From Ariolimax columbianus (taxonomy: Eukaryota; Mollusca; Gastropoda; Stylommatophora; Arionidae): a DNA stretch of 64,000 bases. A model generated the notes under the pieces. The model saw nothing but the letters and a program-made list of their open reading frames with translations, had not been told where the DNA came from and ran no database searches. The position numbers and the translations under genes are program-made. The stretch lies in contig JAVGWX010000005.1 in assembly GCA_036924085.1 (NCBI GenBank), positions 82,489,666 to 82,553,665 on the forward strand, written 5' to 3'. Of the stretch, positions 1 through 12,086 are shown piece after piece (within the stretch, counting starts at the first letter, position 1; every line of letters begins with the position of its first letter).

Positions 1-1625
1 CCTCCGTCTCCTGTCTTGATGGTACAATCCATCGGTTGCCTCCCACTCTATAACCGAATCAAAAACCACGTATCTCCCAAGCCTCAAGAAGTGATCCTGA
101 AAGTTAATGGCCAGATTCTCCCCTGTGACATAAGTCCAACTTATCTGCCAATAACAATGGACCCAAGGTTGACATGGAAAAACCAGATTAGAAAAACGCC
201 ACCAACAAAGCATGGCGATAAGGAAGATATCAGGCTTAACATGGGGAGCGGACATGGGCCCCATAAAGAAACTGTACACAGTTTATGTGAGACCAGTGCT
301 AGAAAACGGGATAGCAGCATGGTCCACAGCAACAAAGAATAACTTTTACAAAATAAATACAACCCAAAACCAAGGTATACGTATCATCACTGGAGATATG
401 AGAACAACACCAATAAATGCAATGGAGAACATCACACCAATTGAAAGTATGGAGACTCGCAGAGACCAAAAAACACTCCAGCAGGGGGAGAAGTTCAAAA
501 GAATGCCTGATCACCCAATATATGACAGGATAAATCGCATGGGAAGAGGGAGATTAAAGAGAAACCACTTCATATCAAAAACAAAAGAATTTGCAAGAGC
601 AGACCAAACCATAAGCCAGGCAGTGGTTAGAGATCTAAAACGAACATCACAAATTCCACAATGGAAAAAAGCCAAGTCCCCTGAGATGGTAGAAACCATA
701 GAGGGCATAGGGAAAAAGGGAACTCAGACAGATTCAGATAGGAAATTTATCACATAAGAATATCTTAAGAGAGTATACCCCCCAGAAACATGGATACACG
801 TATATACAGATGACTCATCTAACAAAGCCACATCCAATGGAGGCGGAGGGGTCTAGTACAGACTTAGGAATGGAGAAGAAAAAAATCGAGAATTAACAAC
901 GGGAACATATTCCAATAATTTCCGTGCAGAAGCAAGGGCACTGAAGGTCGCAGCTGAGCTTGTAATCCAAGATAAAGATGTCCACCAAGAAAACACAGTA
1001 TTCCTGACTGATGCCGCGTCAGTAATAGCAGCGCGCAAACAACACAAAGTTGAAGATCTCGAGCAGTGTATGTTCTCCCTGACACAGCTCTCAGCAGAAC
1101 ACCCATGGTTGGTTATACAGTGGATCCCATCCCACTGCAATATTGAAGGCAATGAAACTGCAGACAAACTAGCAAAGAATGGAGGAGCATCCCCACAAAC
1201 AGACCTGAGTATCACATATAATGAGACCAAGACCATATTAAAGCCAACTTCAGGGTAAAATGGGCTGATCAACATCCCGAATTCCGAAAAGAAGACATCT
1301 TCTATAACTTAACTATAAAAGAGCAAGTCATCATCTTCAGGCTGAGAACTGGGCATAACAGACTCAAGGGTCATCTTTACAACAAAATGAGGATTGGGAC
1401 AGAAAACAAGTGTCCATGTGGGGAGCATACCATGACCGTGGAACACATCTTACAAAGCTGCACGCTCACGTAGGAAAAGAGAACAATACTCGCCTCGTGA
1501 GACAGATATGAGACAAAAGGTGTATGGCGATAAAACAGCCTTACAAACAACGGTATCCTTTTTAAGAGAAACAGGAACCTTGATCTGAGGATGAACGAAG
1601 AAGAAGAAAAAGCCTCCCACTTATA
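1..1625 (+). mobile_element. LINE remnant: RT C-terminus, RNase H and Cys-rich tail
   Basis: The 3' part of a non-LTR retrotransposon pol, broken by frameshifts. Seen: an RT-end motif (TYLPITMDPRLTWKNQI, about 139-190), a frameshift near 200, then VRPVLENGIAAWST. An RNase H domain follows (FLTDAASVIAA near 1000; WIPSHCNIEGNETADKLAK near 1123-1180). A CPCGEHTMTVEHILQSC tail sits near 1411-1461, and the copy ends in a run of Glu/Lys codons near 1605. The RNase H plus Cys/His tail fits I/jockey-like clades. The 5' end lies outside the window. A related 3' end is at 59300-59660 on the minus strand. Confidence 0.8.
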
Positions 1626-1860
1626 GTGCTGTCTACCTCTGGTACGTTTGTCATCTATATTTTCTTCCAGCATTACTGTCATCAAGAAGTTATGTCTTTT
1701 GATATGACTAAAATATATGAACTGTCGGGCTGAATGCATTCTTTAATTTTTTTTTATGCCTTTCATTTCGGCAGGACTTTCTTATCTGTTCTTTTATTTC
1801 CACAAGAGGCGCTCTATTCTTCTATATACAAGTTGTATTTACATTTGTCTTCCTTTTCTT

Positions 1861-2035
1861 CGTTCTCAAACTTCCTCTACCAATCCCTGAACGTTCTCAA
1901 ACTTCCTCTACCAATCCCTGAACGTTCTCAAACTTCCTCTACCAATCCCTGAACGTTCTCAAACTTCCTCTACCAAGCCTGGAACGTTCTCAAACTTCCT
2001 CTACCAATCCCTGAACATTCTCAAACTTGTGCCTG
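1861..2035. repeat. 31-bp tandem repeat, about 5.5 copies
   Basis: Unit cgttctcaaacttcctctac plus 11 bases, starting at 1861, 1892, 1923, 1954, 1985 and 2016. Copies are nearly identical. It lies just downstream of the LINE remnant. Confidence 0.9.
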
Positions 2036-2129
2036 TGATTTTTTTTCTTGCTGGTCATGGCATACACACATAACCTACGCGACGACAGAAAGAAGATGCA
2101 GCCATTACACCTCAACGTTACATATTTTA

Positions 2130-2375
2130 TCGACTATCCCATCAGTAGGACAGAAGAGCTAATTCTGTCCCATAACCGCAGACAGATGCAGATGAAATAA
2201 GTATACTTGATGGTAGGTCTTGGGACTGAGAATACACAACAACAAAAACGAAAACTATAAAGAACAAATACAACTAACGACAATCAGTTTGTGCTGGAAG
2301 ACACACTTCCACAAGATGGGGAGTCATTCATGTACCTTGGTAGCATTGTAGACATAATAGGAGGTACAGATGGAG
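2130..2375 (+). mobile_element. LINE RT C-terminal fragment, left part
   Basis: Decayed reading frames give TEELILSHNRRQMQMK and LGLRIHNN, then (frame shifted) LEDTLPQD.ESFMYLGSIVD. These are the steps after the YADD box in RT sequences (...SFTYLGSIVD...GGTD). The copy is interrupted by the 82-bp array and resumes at 3830. Confidence 0.65.
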
Positions 2376-3835
2376 CTGGAAGACACACTTCCACAAGATG
2401 TGGAGTCATTCGTGTACCTTGGTAGCATTGTAGACATAATAGGAGGTACAGATGGAGCTGGAAGACACACTTCCACAAGATGTGGAGTCATTCATGTACC
2501 TTGGTAGCATTGTAGACATAATAGGAGGTACAGATGGAGCTGGAAGACACACTTCCACAAGATGTGGAGTCATTCATGTACCTTGGTAGCATTGTAGACA
2601 TAATAGGAGGTACAGATAGAGCTGGAAGACACACTTCCACAAGATGTGGAGTCATTCATGTACCTTGGTAGCATTGTAGACATAATAGGAGGTACAGATA
2701 GAGCTGGAAGACACACTTCCACAAGATGTGGAGTCATTCATGTACATTGGTAGCATTGTAGACATAATAGGAGGTACAGATAGAGCTGGAAGACACACTC
2801 CTTCAAGATGAGGAGTCATTCATGTACCTTGGTAGCATTGTAGACATAATAGGAGGTACAGATAGAGCTGGAAGACACACTTCCACAAGATGTGGAGTCA
2901 TTCATGTACCTTGGTAGCATTGTAGACATAATAGGAGGTACAGATAGAGCTGGAAGACACACTTCCACAAGATGTGGAGGTATTCATGTACATTGGTAGC
3001 ATTGTAGACATAATAGGAGGTACAGATAGAGCTGGAAGACACACTCCTTCAAGATGAGGAGTCATTCATGTACCTTGGTAGCATTGTAGACATAATAGGA
3101 GGTACAGATAGAGCTGGAAGACACACTTCCACAAGATGTGGAGTCATTCATGTACCTTGGTAGCATTGTAGACATAATAGGAGGTACAGATGGAGCTGGA
3201 AGACACACTTCCACAAGATGTGGAGTCATTCATGTACCTTGGTAGCATTGTAGACATAATAGGAGGTACAGATAGAGCTGGAAGACACACTTCCACAAGA
3301 TGTGGAGTCATTCATGTACCTTGGTAGCATTGTAGACATAATAGGAGGTACAGATAGAGCTGGAAGACACACTTCCACAAGATGTGGAGTCATTCATGTA
3401 CATTGGTAGCATTGTAGACATAATAGGAGGTACAGATAGAGCTGGAAGACACACTCCTTCAAGATGAGGAGTCATTCATGTACCTTGGTAGCATTGTAGA
3501 CATAATAGGAGGTACAGATAGAGCTGGAAGACACACTTCCACAAGATGTGGAGTCATTCATGTACCTTGGTAGCATTGTAGACATAATAGGAGGTACAGA
3601 TAGAGCTGGAAGACACACTTCCACAAGATGTGGAGTCATTCATGTACATTGGTAGCATTGTAGACATAATAGGAGGTACAGATAGAGCTGGAAGACACAC
3701 TCCTTCAAGATGAGGAGTCATTCATGTACCTTGGTAGCATTGTAGACATAATAGGAGGTACAGATAGAGCTGGAAGACACACTTCCACAAGATGTGGAGT
3801 CATTCATGTACCTTGGTAGACATAGTAGGACGTAC
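2293..3835. repeat. 82-bp minisatellite derived from a LINE RT segment, about 18.8 copies
   Basis: Units begin (gctggaagacacac) at 2375, 2457, 2539 and so on. One frame of a unit reads LEDTLPQDVESFMYLGSIVD then IIGGTD, which is LINE RT sequence. 82 is not a multiple of 3, so the array cannot code through. Variant units (tgtacattgg followed by ctccttcaagatgag) recur at 2741, 2987, 3397 and 3643, that is, spaced 3, 5 and 3 units. Confidence 0.92.
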
Positions 3836-4060
3836 AGATAAAGATAACAAAATAAGAAAACGAAAGGTAAGAGGAGCTTTCATTGCTTTTGGTGAACTTA
3901 TGGAAATCAAAAGAAATTAAGTCCAACACAAAAATACAAATATTCAAAATAGCAAGTCCTTTCTTTTGTATGGTTCTGAAACACGGAGAACAAGGCGGTC
4001 GAGTTTGGATCACGATGGAGACCGGAATTGTTCTTCACGTGGATCTTTTGGTTAAAGTTC
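3826..4060 (+). mobile_element. LINE RT C-terminal fragment, right part
   Basis: Directly after the array the frames give TDKDNKIRKRKVRGAFIAF, then LWKSKEIKSNTKIQIFK, then LLYGSETRR. This is the usual continuation of GGTD in LINE proteins (KARxAF..L..IWKS..I...TK..IF, LLYGSETW). At least two frameshifts are needed. With 2130-2375 it forms one LINE copy split by its own amplified segment. Confidence 0.65.
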
Positions 4061-4154
4061 CCTTGATCTCTGGTCAGTGAGATCGAAAAGAGTAGGCTTA
4101 ACGGTCGCTGCTCGGAAAAAAATTAAAATCTACCCATGTTATTTGTACCTTTCC

Positions 4155-4287
4155 TCCGGTGGTTTGTTAAGAGCATATATAGATGGCGCCTAACTTGCTG
4201 CGGGTCTACTTAGTTCTAGTGTTTTAGTCTATGAAGATGGACTCGCACATCAGTAAAAACCACTCTCCAAGAACCTGTAGAATCTTC
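4155..4287 (-). repeat. dispersed repeat Rep1, partial copy
   Basis: Shares gatggactcgcacatcag and the ggtggtttgttaagagcat / gatggcgcctaac region with the longer copies at 14068, 18597 and 53218. Minus orientation relative to the 14068 copy. Confidence 0.55.
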
Positions 4288-4289
4288 TG

Positions 4290-5030
4290 AACCGGTATAA
4301 AGACATTAAGTTAAGTTAAAAAGATCAATGATAAGGATAAACGTTTTTGTTTTAGTGAAAGTTTAAAAAGTAGTCCCATAGCAGGCATTGTTGTTGGGGA
4401 TGAAGTGTATGAGACTATATTGCGCTAGTCCTCAGCATTATATGAGTTTTGTTGACCAGTTTATGCCATCGTTGCACTTGCTTTCTAAATGCAACCCAGA
4501 TTTGTAAATATACAGCAGTGTCTTCTGTATCGCTTCAATCACCGGAATCCAACTCGTTACCGGGACGGACAAGCGATCCAGCACTTTGCTATTCAAACGC
4601 TCGTTAAATTAATCAGTTTTCCCCTTCTCACTTCAATGACAAGCATACACCATCACTGCAGCTGGTCCCATTCACATGTAATCTGTTTGTATGCAAATAC
4701 AAACATGCACTTTTCTTCGTTGCAATCTGAAGCTCGGGTTTAAAATGAAGCATACTAATACACGATCACGTAGCTAAACATATACACAACCGTCTTTAGT
4801 CGTCTATTACGATATGCTTGGAGGGTTACAGTGGTTATGTTCGTTTCACGCTGGGTACCACTTGTGAAATGAATGCTTAATCCTTACTACGTGTCGGCCA
4901 GCGATTATAAATCATGAAACGCCACTCAGCATATTCAATTTGGTCTTTCACTGGCTTATATTCTCCATTGATGCAAGTCTTTCCCCGCGATGTTCATTCA
5001 GTATATGTTTCAATTATGCTGAAATTTGAA
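4290..5030. other. no gene recognised
   Basis: AT-rich unique-looking sequence. Short ORFs at 4489-4743 and 4914-5180 have no recognisable motif or splice context. Nothing further is seen. Confidence 0.4.
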
Positions 5031-5395
5031 CCCCAGTGCCGTGAGAATATTCTCAGTTCGGACTTCTGCGCAATCATCAGACCTGTCATGTTATGGAACC
5101 TCAGTGCCGTGAGAATATTCTCAGTAGAGACGCACGCACCTGTCATTAGAGTTTTTATGCGATGCAATTCAGTGTCGTGAGAATATTAACAGTATAGACT
5201 CCTGTGCCATCAGAGCTGCCATGTTTTGGAACACGTATCGTGAGAATATTCTCAGTATAGACGCATGTACCGTCATCAGAGCTGTCAGGCGATGAACCCC
5301 AGTGCCGTGAGAATATTCTCAACAAAGACTCCTGCGCCATCAGACCTTCCATGTAATGAGCAAGTATCGTGAGAATATTCTCAATAGAGACTCCT
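5030..5395. repeat. degenerate ~65-bp repeat with a palindromic core
   Basis: Six units with gtgccgtgagaatattctca or a variant. The perfect 14-bp palindrome TGAGAATATTCTCA is intact at 5042, 5110, 5241, 5308 and 5370, and broken in the unit near 5175. Between cores the text (agactcctgcgccatcag...) is only loosely conserved. Confidence 0.8.
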
Positions 5396-5689
5396 ATAGA
5401 GACATCGTCGCAGATGCCTGCTATGGAACCCAAAAGGAAAGACAAATGAGAGGCCAACTTGGCACACAACATTAGAAGTAAGGCGAGGAATTATAACGTA
5501 CAGTTAAGACACAGTATGGAGGATGTCCGCAAGTAAAGTGAAGTGGAGAGAGTCAATGTCATCATAAAAGATACAGTCAGGCGGGATGAAGATTTGCTGT
5601 TTCTGTAGTCATCACTTAATGAAGGAGGATCGCGGGAAATAATAATATAATGACTGATAGATTTGGTTTATTTCACAGTTCTTCTGGGA

Positions 5690-6555
5690 AAATATAACTG
5701 TCACATCTACATGTCACCAACTCTATACGAAAATAGGACTCTCACATCTACTAGTCACCGAGTTTATAGGAAAAAAGGACTGTCAAAATCACTCTTCACT
5801 GATTCTATCAGAACATATTGATGTCACAGTCAATCTTCACCGATTTTATAAGAAAATATTGATGTCACAGTCATTCTTCACCGATTTTATAAGACCATAG
5901 GGAAGTCACAGTCACTCTTCAAGATTCTTTAAGAACATTGGAAAGTCACAATCACTATTCATTAATTCGATAGATCATAAGGATGTCACAATCACTCTTC
6001 ACTGATTCTATAAGAACATGAGGAAGTCACAATCACTCTTCACTGATTCTATAAGAACATGAGGAAGTCACAATCACTCTTCACTGATTCTATAAGAACA
6101 TGAGGAAGTCACCATCACTCTTCACTGATTCTATAAGAACATGAGGAAGTCACAATCACTCTTCACTGATTCTATAAGAACATGAGGAAGTCACAATCAC
6201 TATTCATTAATTCGATAGATCATAAGGATGTCACAATCACTCTTCACTGATTCTATAAGAACATGAGGAAGTCACAATCACTCTTCACTGATTCTATAAG
6301 AACATGAGGAAGTCACAATCACTATTCATTAATTCGATAGATCATAAGGATGTCACAATCACTCTTCACTGATTCTATAAGAACATGAGGAAGTCACAAT
6401 CACTCTTCACTGATTCTATAAGAACATGAGGAAGTCACAATCACTCTTGACTGATTCTATAAGAACATAAGGAAGTCACAATAACTCTTCACTGATTCTA
6501 TAAGAACATAGTGATAACACAGTCACTCTTCACTAATTCTAAAAGACCATAATGA
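5690..6555. repeat. 41-bp minisatellite with degenerate flanks
   Basis: Core unit cttcactgattctataagaa plus catgaggaagtcacaatca, period 41 (for example 6001, 6042, 6083). A variant unit with attaattcgatagatcat recurs near 5965, 6205 and 6330, so blocks of units were copied together. Older, more diverged units lie at both edges. Confidence 0.9.
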
Positions 6556-7059
6556 AGCAAACGTTATTTCTCCGCTATTTATGTCGAGTCTATAGAAACG
6601 TTAAGCTGGGATATCCAGTGTCTAACCATATAATAGAAACAAATACTGGGACATCTAGGGTCCAGAGACTATTTAGGAACATACAGTTTCAATGATTACT
6701 CTCCAGCGATTCCAATTATTATAGATCTTATTCTAAAATATATCGCCCATATGAATCTAGTTGCCATTACTATATGTTCAACTGTTCGCCTATTTTTTGT
6801 ATACACCTTGGTATTCTTATCCATCGCATTTCTAGATGTGTTGTTTGTTTCGCCATTGCTGTGTCTTCTGTCTGATGTCGGATTCATGTTTTGCAGGCCC
6901 CGTGTTAAAGATATTTTGATGTCACCAGTGATATCTTCAATAACATCTTTTAGAAACGAAACTGCAGAAAACAAGAATTTGTTAGCCGTTAGAGGCCACT
7001 TACGACAGAGGCCGCCCCTGTGTTACAGAACATTTGAGAGCTATGTTTTAAATATACAT

Positions 7060-7915
7060 TTGGTCCCTCCCCCCCCCCCCCCAGCTGACAGAAGCCCACG
7101 TGTTACATACAATATCAGCACGCCTCCTCAGCCCCCCCCCTGCCCAGTTGACAGAAGCCCATGTATTACATACAATATCAGCTCTCTCCACCCCCCCCCC
7201 CCAGCTGACAGAAGGGAGTCAGGTTACAGACAATATGAGACCCCACCACGCCCCCCCCCCCTCGTGAGGCCTACTAGTTTTTAGGGCCTGTGTGTTACAG
7301 ATAATGTGTGATTTCCTAGCTGACAGGGCCTCTTGTGTTACATACACTGCGATGACCCCTTAGTTGACAGACCCGTGTATTAGAGAGGCTGTGAGGCTTT
7401 CTAGCTGGCAGAGACCTCTTTACTGACAGAGACCCCTGTATTGCAGATATTGTGAGATCTCCTAGCTGAAAGAGTCCCGTATGTTCGGTGAGATCGTGCC
7501 CTCTCCCTCCACTGCCCCCCCCCTGCCCAGTTGACAGAAGCCCATGTATTACATACAATATCAGCTCTCTCCACCCCCCCCCACCCCCCAGCTGACAGAA
7601 GGGAGTCAGGTTACAGACAATATGAGACCCCACCACGCCCCCCCCCCTCGTGAGGCCTACTAGTTTTTAGGGCCTGTGTGTTACAGATAATGTGTGATTT
7701 CCTAGCTGACAGGGCCTCTTGTGTTACATACACTGCGATGACCCCTTAGTTGACAGACCCGTGTATTAGAGAGGCTGTGAGGCTTTCTAGCTGGCAGAGA
7801 CCTCTTTACTGACAGAGACCCCTGTATTGCAGATATTGTGAGATCTCCTAGCTGAAAGAGTCCCGTATGTTCGGTGAGATCGTGCCCTCTCCCTCCACTG
7901 CCCCCCCCCCCCTAA
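7060..7915. repeat. poly-C tracts and a 383-bp tandem duplication
   Basis: Runs of 9-13 C occur at about 7069, 7132, 7192, 7250, 7515, 7575, 7637 and 7901. The block starting tgcccagttgacagaagccc at 7141 recurs at 7524 and is almost identical to the next poly-C. The smaller motif (agctgacagaag...gttacatacaatat) is itself repeated within each block. ORFs across this stretch are repeat artefacts. Confidence 0.9.
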
Positions 7916-8029
7916 TTCCATCGGCATAATTTTATTTTTAACGAAGTAGCAGAAAAAATATTTCTAATTAATTCTCAATTGTCGATCTGTATTTCCGACG
8001 TTTGCGGGGCTGTTTGAAATACGTTGTAT

Positions 8030-8170
8030 GTGTATGATTCTTGCATAGGGAGCGAGAGGTTCAGAGTCCATGAGTCAAACACAGGACGAGCCCTAATGTG
8101 AATTTTCTTTTCATTAAAATAAATGATCAATGCATTCAGTTTTATTAAGGTGTCCTTTTTTGAAAACCTC
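8030..8170 (+). mobile_element. SINE-d copy, decayed
   Basis: Resembles the copy at 8395: agagtccatgagtcaaacac / aggacgagccctaa, then a T/A-rich body with aatgcattcagttttattaa. Its tRNA-like head is worn down. Confidence 0.5.
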
Positions 8171-8394
8171 AGCACAGGATACATAAATAAATCGTTGAGA
8201 TCGGGAAACAGCTGCTGCGATTTGCTTATTTTGCGACAACAAGCGTCAGCGAATTTTCCTTGCTGGTTGACCAAAATTAAGCGAGCTATTTTTGGGTAAT
8301 AAATAAAACGAGATAATTTGTGTATGAAAGGAAACGCGTTTCTGTCTGCCTAACAAACCACCACTTTATACTCATTTTGCTAAATTGTATGTTA

Positions 8395-8560
8395 TATCAG
8401 CTAGGTGGTCTTCACATTAGTTGCAAGAAGTCCATGGTTCAAATCCTGGACGAGCCATATTATTATGTTCTTCTCATTGTTTGTTTAATTTAAAATCTGA
8501 TTTAAAATGTTATCAATGTATTCAATTTTGTTGTGACGCCATCTTAGGATAACCTCCACA
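8395..8560 (+). mobile_element. SINE-d copy with tRNA-like head
   Basis: A-box-like tcagctaggtggtcttcac and B-box-like ggttcaaatcctgg are about 30 bp apart, followed by an AT-rich body and a CAA repeat (acaacaacaacaac). The spacing suits an internal Pol III promoter. It shares its body with 8030-8170. Confidence 0.55.
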
Positions 8561-9045
8561 ACAACAACAACAACAAGTAAACATAACATTTGTTTGCGCA
8601 TACTGCATTCTTGTTGTGGAAGATGGAGGGACGGGTTGATAAGTGAGGAGATAGGCGGGTTGGTGGAGGGATAAATGAACAAGCGGGTTAATGAGAATAG
8701 ATGGATGTTTAGCGTGGGTGAAGGAATGAGCATGTTGATGGGAAGAGATAGGCGGGTTGAGGAAGGGGAAAATAGCGGGTTTGAAAGCGGGAAAGTGTGC
8801 AATATGGATGTAAAGAAGGAGATGGGGGCGGGAAGGTAGTACATTTAATTGTTGGTCTGCTGCTGTCTTTTTCATGCAGGACAGTTCGACTGGTAAGGAC
8901 GTGTTCTGCGCATGTCTGCTAGTAACATTTTTACACTTTGGAAGCCGCGCCAGCTGACAGAAACCCCCTATCCTGCAACCCCTAAAGCCCATAACTAAGT
9001 CCAGCACTGATTCAATCCGCCTCTACTTGTTCTACTTAATCTTTA

Positions 9046-9204
9046 TCTAAACTGGTCATTGCCATGGTTTTTGGCATAGATCTGTCTAAACTGGTCATTG
9101 TCATGGTTTTTGGCATAGATCTGTCTAAACTGGTCATCGTCATGGTTTTTGGCATAGATCTGTCTAAACTGGTCATTGTCATGGTTCTTGGCATAGATCT
9201 GTCT
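9046..9204. repeat. 39-bp tandem repeat, 4 copies
   Basis: Unit tctaaactggtcattgtcat plus ggtttttggcatagatctg, starting at 9046, 9085, 9124 and 9163. On the minus strand it reads DRSMPKTMTMTSL repeatedly, an effect of the unit being a multiple of three. Confidence 0.9.
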
Positions 9205-9239
9205 TTGTTATCACATATGGTCGACTGAGTCGAAGTATG

Positions 9240-9600
9240 CGTCGAACGCATCTGTTGTTGCAGGCCTGCAGGTTGGATGTGATAATTTATGTTACAAGTG
9301 ACGAACACGTCTGTTTGTGAAGGTCTGCAGGTTGGATCTGATACTTTCTTACATATCGTTAAAACATATGTTGGTGAGGTACGCAGGTTGGATGTAATAC
9401 TTTATGTTACAAGTGACAAATAATCTTTTGCTGAAGGTCTGCAGTTTGGATGTAATATTTTTTTGTTTTTTTGTTTTTTGTCATGTGACGAAAACATCTG
9501 TTGATGAAAGTGTAAGGCTGGATGGAACAATATTTGTTAAGTGTGAAGGTGACGGTATGCAGTCTGGATGTGATAGATTTGATTACATGCTGAGTTGCAC
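9240..9600. repeat. degenerate ~60-bp tandem repeat, about 5 copies
   Basis: Recurring gaaggtctgcaggttggatgt and gttacaagtgacgaaca blocks at roughly 9260, 9320, 9380, 9435 and 9555. Older and more diverged than the adjacent 39-bp array. Confidence 0.7.
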
Positions 9601-10139
9601 AGCCGTAAAATTCAATTTTAGATTCAGGTTGAATTGCCTAATCCTATTGTGAAAAAAAAAAACGTGCATTCCTAGCATTCTTCTTCTTTCTAACATACAA
9701 TTAGTCTTTCTTTAGAAATATCAAAACATCGTTTGGCATGTCACGTTTCTCTCAAATAACAAAAGGTTCGAGGTTACGTTGATTTTCAATTTTTGGTAGA
9801 GGTTTGGGAAAGTTGTTTTTTTTTTCTTTTATCTGACATCAAGTTGAGCTGAATCAACATCACGGCGTGTCAGGAAGAAATATAGGTTCTAGGTATCTTT
9901 CAGCAAAGATAAGAATAGTAATAGGTCATATAGCCTACTGGTTATACACACTAATGAGACGTACTAGCTGGGGCCTCTCCTTACTGGACTAACTTTGCAT
10001 CACCGATCATCTTCTCACATTGAGTGTAGAGCTCTTGGTAAGGTTTACTTGTGGATTGTTGTTTACCTGAGCTCGATAAACTACAGCCGTCGAAGTGCAG
10101 CCGGTTCGCCAGCCGAATATATTCGAGGCTTGACTCTAA

Positions 10140-10206
10140 ACAGAACTTCTGGTTATAGCTCTGTGGTTTAGCACTCGTTTAAAAGAACAAATGTGCTGGG
10201 TTGAAC
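10140..10206 (+). mobile_element. possible tRNA-derived SINE head
   Basis: tagctctgtggtttagcac (A-box-like) and gctgggttgaacttcc (B-box-like) lie right before the GC-rich rDNA island. No body is recognised, so the call is weak. Confidence 0.3.
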
Positions 10207-10846
10207 TTCCACTACATCTGGGGTAGTTGTCTCGCCGCGGCGACTCAATTTCAACCAGTGTTCGTAAAGCGATCTCAGTCCCGCCAGGCGGAGCGATAGC
10301 GCGGGCTTGCGGAAAACGCTCGCCTGCCTTTCCCCGTAGTGCGAATTGGGTGCGGTTTGTGGTAGTGGCTCCTCCACCGAGGTGCGCTAGTCTGGTCCGT
10401 ATCAGGAAACGTGGTCCGTCCGTGGTGATTTATCTAAGGCTTATAGCAGAGCTCGACAGTACGTCTCGCTGGTGGTCCGACTCTCGCAAAGAGCTTGTGA
10501 CCGGCATATGGAAAGCAGGAATCGTTGCCTCGAGGCCCTGCGTTCTCCCTACGGAGAAGAAGGGCAGGCCAAATTGTGTCTCTAGTCCCAGTGAAATTCG
10601 TCGCCGAGGTCGTTGGGATCCGTTCTGCACAGAGCGCTGCCATCCCTCCTCGAGCGAGCCCGGTCGGTCGGTCGTCTGGTGCGTGTGGGAGGCCCCTGTC
10701 AGGCGGTCCTAGGTCGACGGAGTGAGTGACGGGTGGAACAAACCGTCCGTCCCGTCAGTCGGTCCCTGCGGCCGTCGTCCCAGCGAGGCTTTTTACACAC
10801 CCTTCCTCCGCCGACCGGTGTGTGCTGTACGTACGTCTCCGACAGA
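10207..10846 (+). other. rDNA spacer / 5' ETS-like segment
   Basis: GC-rich, CpG-containing sequence sharply different from the AT-rich surroundings. It ends exactly where 18S begins (cgtctccgacagatatctgg). By position it should be 5' external transcribed spacer. Spacers are not conserved, so the upstream limit is a guess. ORFs inside are side effects of GC content. Confidence 0.6.
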
Positions 10847-12013
10847 TATCTGGTTGATCCTGCCAGTAGTCATATGCTTGTCTCAAAGATTAAGCCATGC
10901 ATGTCTAAGTTCACACTGTCTCACGGTGAAACCGCGAATGGCTCATTAAATCAGTCGAGGTTCCTTAGATGACACGATCCTACTTGGATAACTGTGGCAA
11001 TTCTAGAGCTAATACATGCTTACCAAGCTCCGACCCTCGCGGAAAGAGCGCTTTTATTAGTTCAAAACCAATCGTCGTTTCCCCTCGCGGGGTTGCGGCG
11101 TCCCCACTGGTGACTCTGGATAACTTTGTGCTGATCGCATGGCCTCATGTGCCGGCGACGCATCTTTCAAATGTCTGCCCTATCAAATGTCGATGGTACG
11201 TGACATGCCTACCATGTTTGTAACGGGTAACGGGGAATCAGGGTTCGATTCCGGAGAGGGAGCATGAGAAACGGCTACCACATCCAAGGAAGGCAGCAGG
11301 CGCGCAACTTACCCACTCCCGGCACGGGGAGGTAGTGACGAAAAATAACAATACGGGACTCTTTCGAGGCCCCGTAATTGGAATGAGTACACTTTAAACC
11401 CTTTAACGAGGATCTATTGGAGGGCAAGTCTGGTGCCAGCAGCCGCGGTAATTCCAGCTCCAATAGCGTATATTAAAGTTGTTGCAGTTAAAAAGCTCGT
11501 AGTTGGATCTCAGGCGCAGGCGGGCGGTCCGGCTCGCGCCGGTTCACTGCCCGTTGTCTCCTGCCCTACCGTCTGCCGGCTCTCTCCCACGGGTGCTCTT
11601 CGCTGAGCGTCCTGGGTGGCCGGCGCGTTTACTTTGAAAAAATTAGAGTGTTCAAAGCAGGCCTCGGCTGCCTGAATAATGGTGCATGGAATAATGGAAT
11701 AGGACCTCGGTTCTATTTTGTTGGTTTTCGGAACTGGAGGTAATGATTAACAGGGACAAACGGGGGCATTCGTATTGCGGCGTTAGAGGTGAAATTCTTG
11801 GATCGCCGCAAGACGAGCTACTGCGAAAGCATTTGTCAAGAATGTTTTCATTAATCAAGAACGAAAGTCAGAGGCGCGAAGACGATCAGATACCGTCGTA
11901 GTTCTGACCATAAACGATGCCGACTAGCGATCCGCAGGAGTTGCTTCGATGACTCTGCGGGCAGCTTCCGGGAAACCAAAGTGTTTGGGTTCCGGGGGAA
12001 GTATGGTTGCAAA

Positions 12014-12062
<49 letters not shown>

Positions 12063-12086
12063 GCGGCTTAATTTGACTCAACACGG
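10847..12086 (+). rRNA. 18S rRNA, truncated after about 1240 nt
   Basis: Starts with the canonical tatctggttgatcctgccag. It retains accgcgaatggctcattaaa, gtgccagcagccgcggtaat, ttaaagttgttgcagttaaa, gaggtgaaattcttggatcg and aaaggaattgacggaagggc in order and spacing. Similarity stops after tttgactcaacacgg at 12086; the 3' third (decoding helix 44, 3' end), ITS and 5.8S are missing. The high conservation suggests a recent arrival, but without its 3' domain it cannot make a working small-subunit RNA. Confidence 0.95.

Noticed and set aside
6751..7284. 177-aa proline-rich ORF
   Set aside because: Its second half is the poly-C repeat block and its first half has no motif or splice support.
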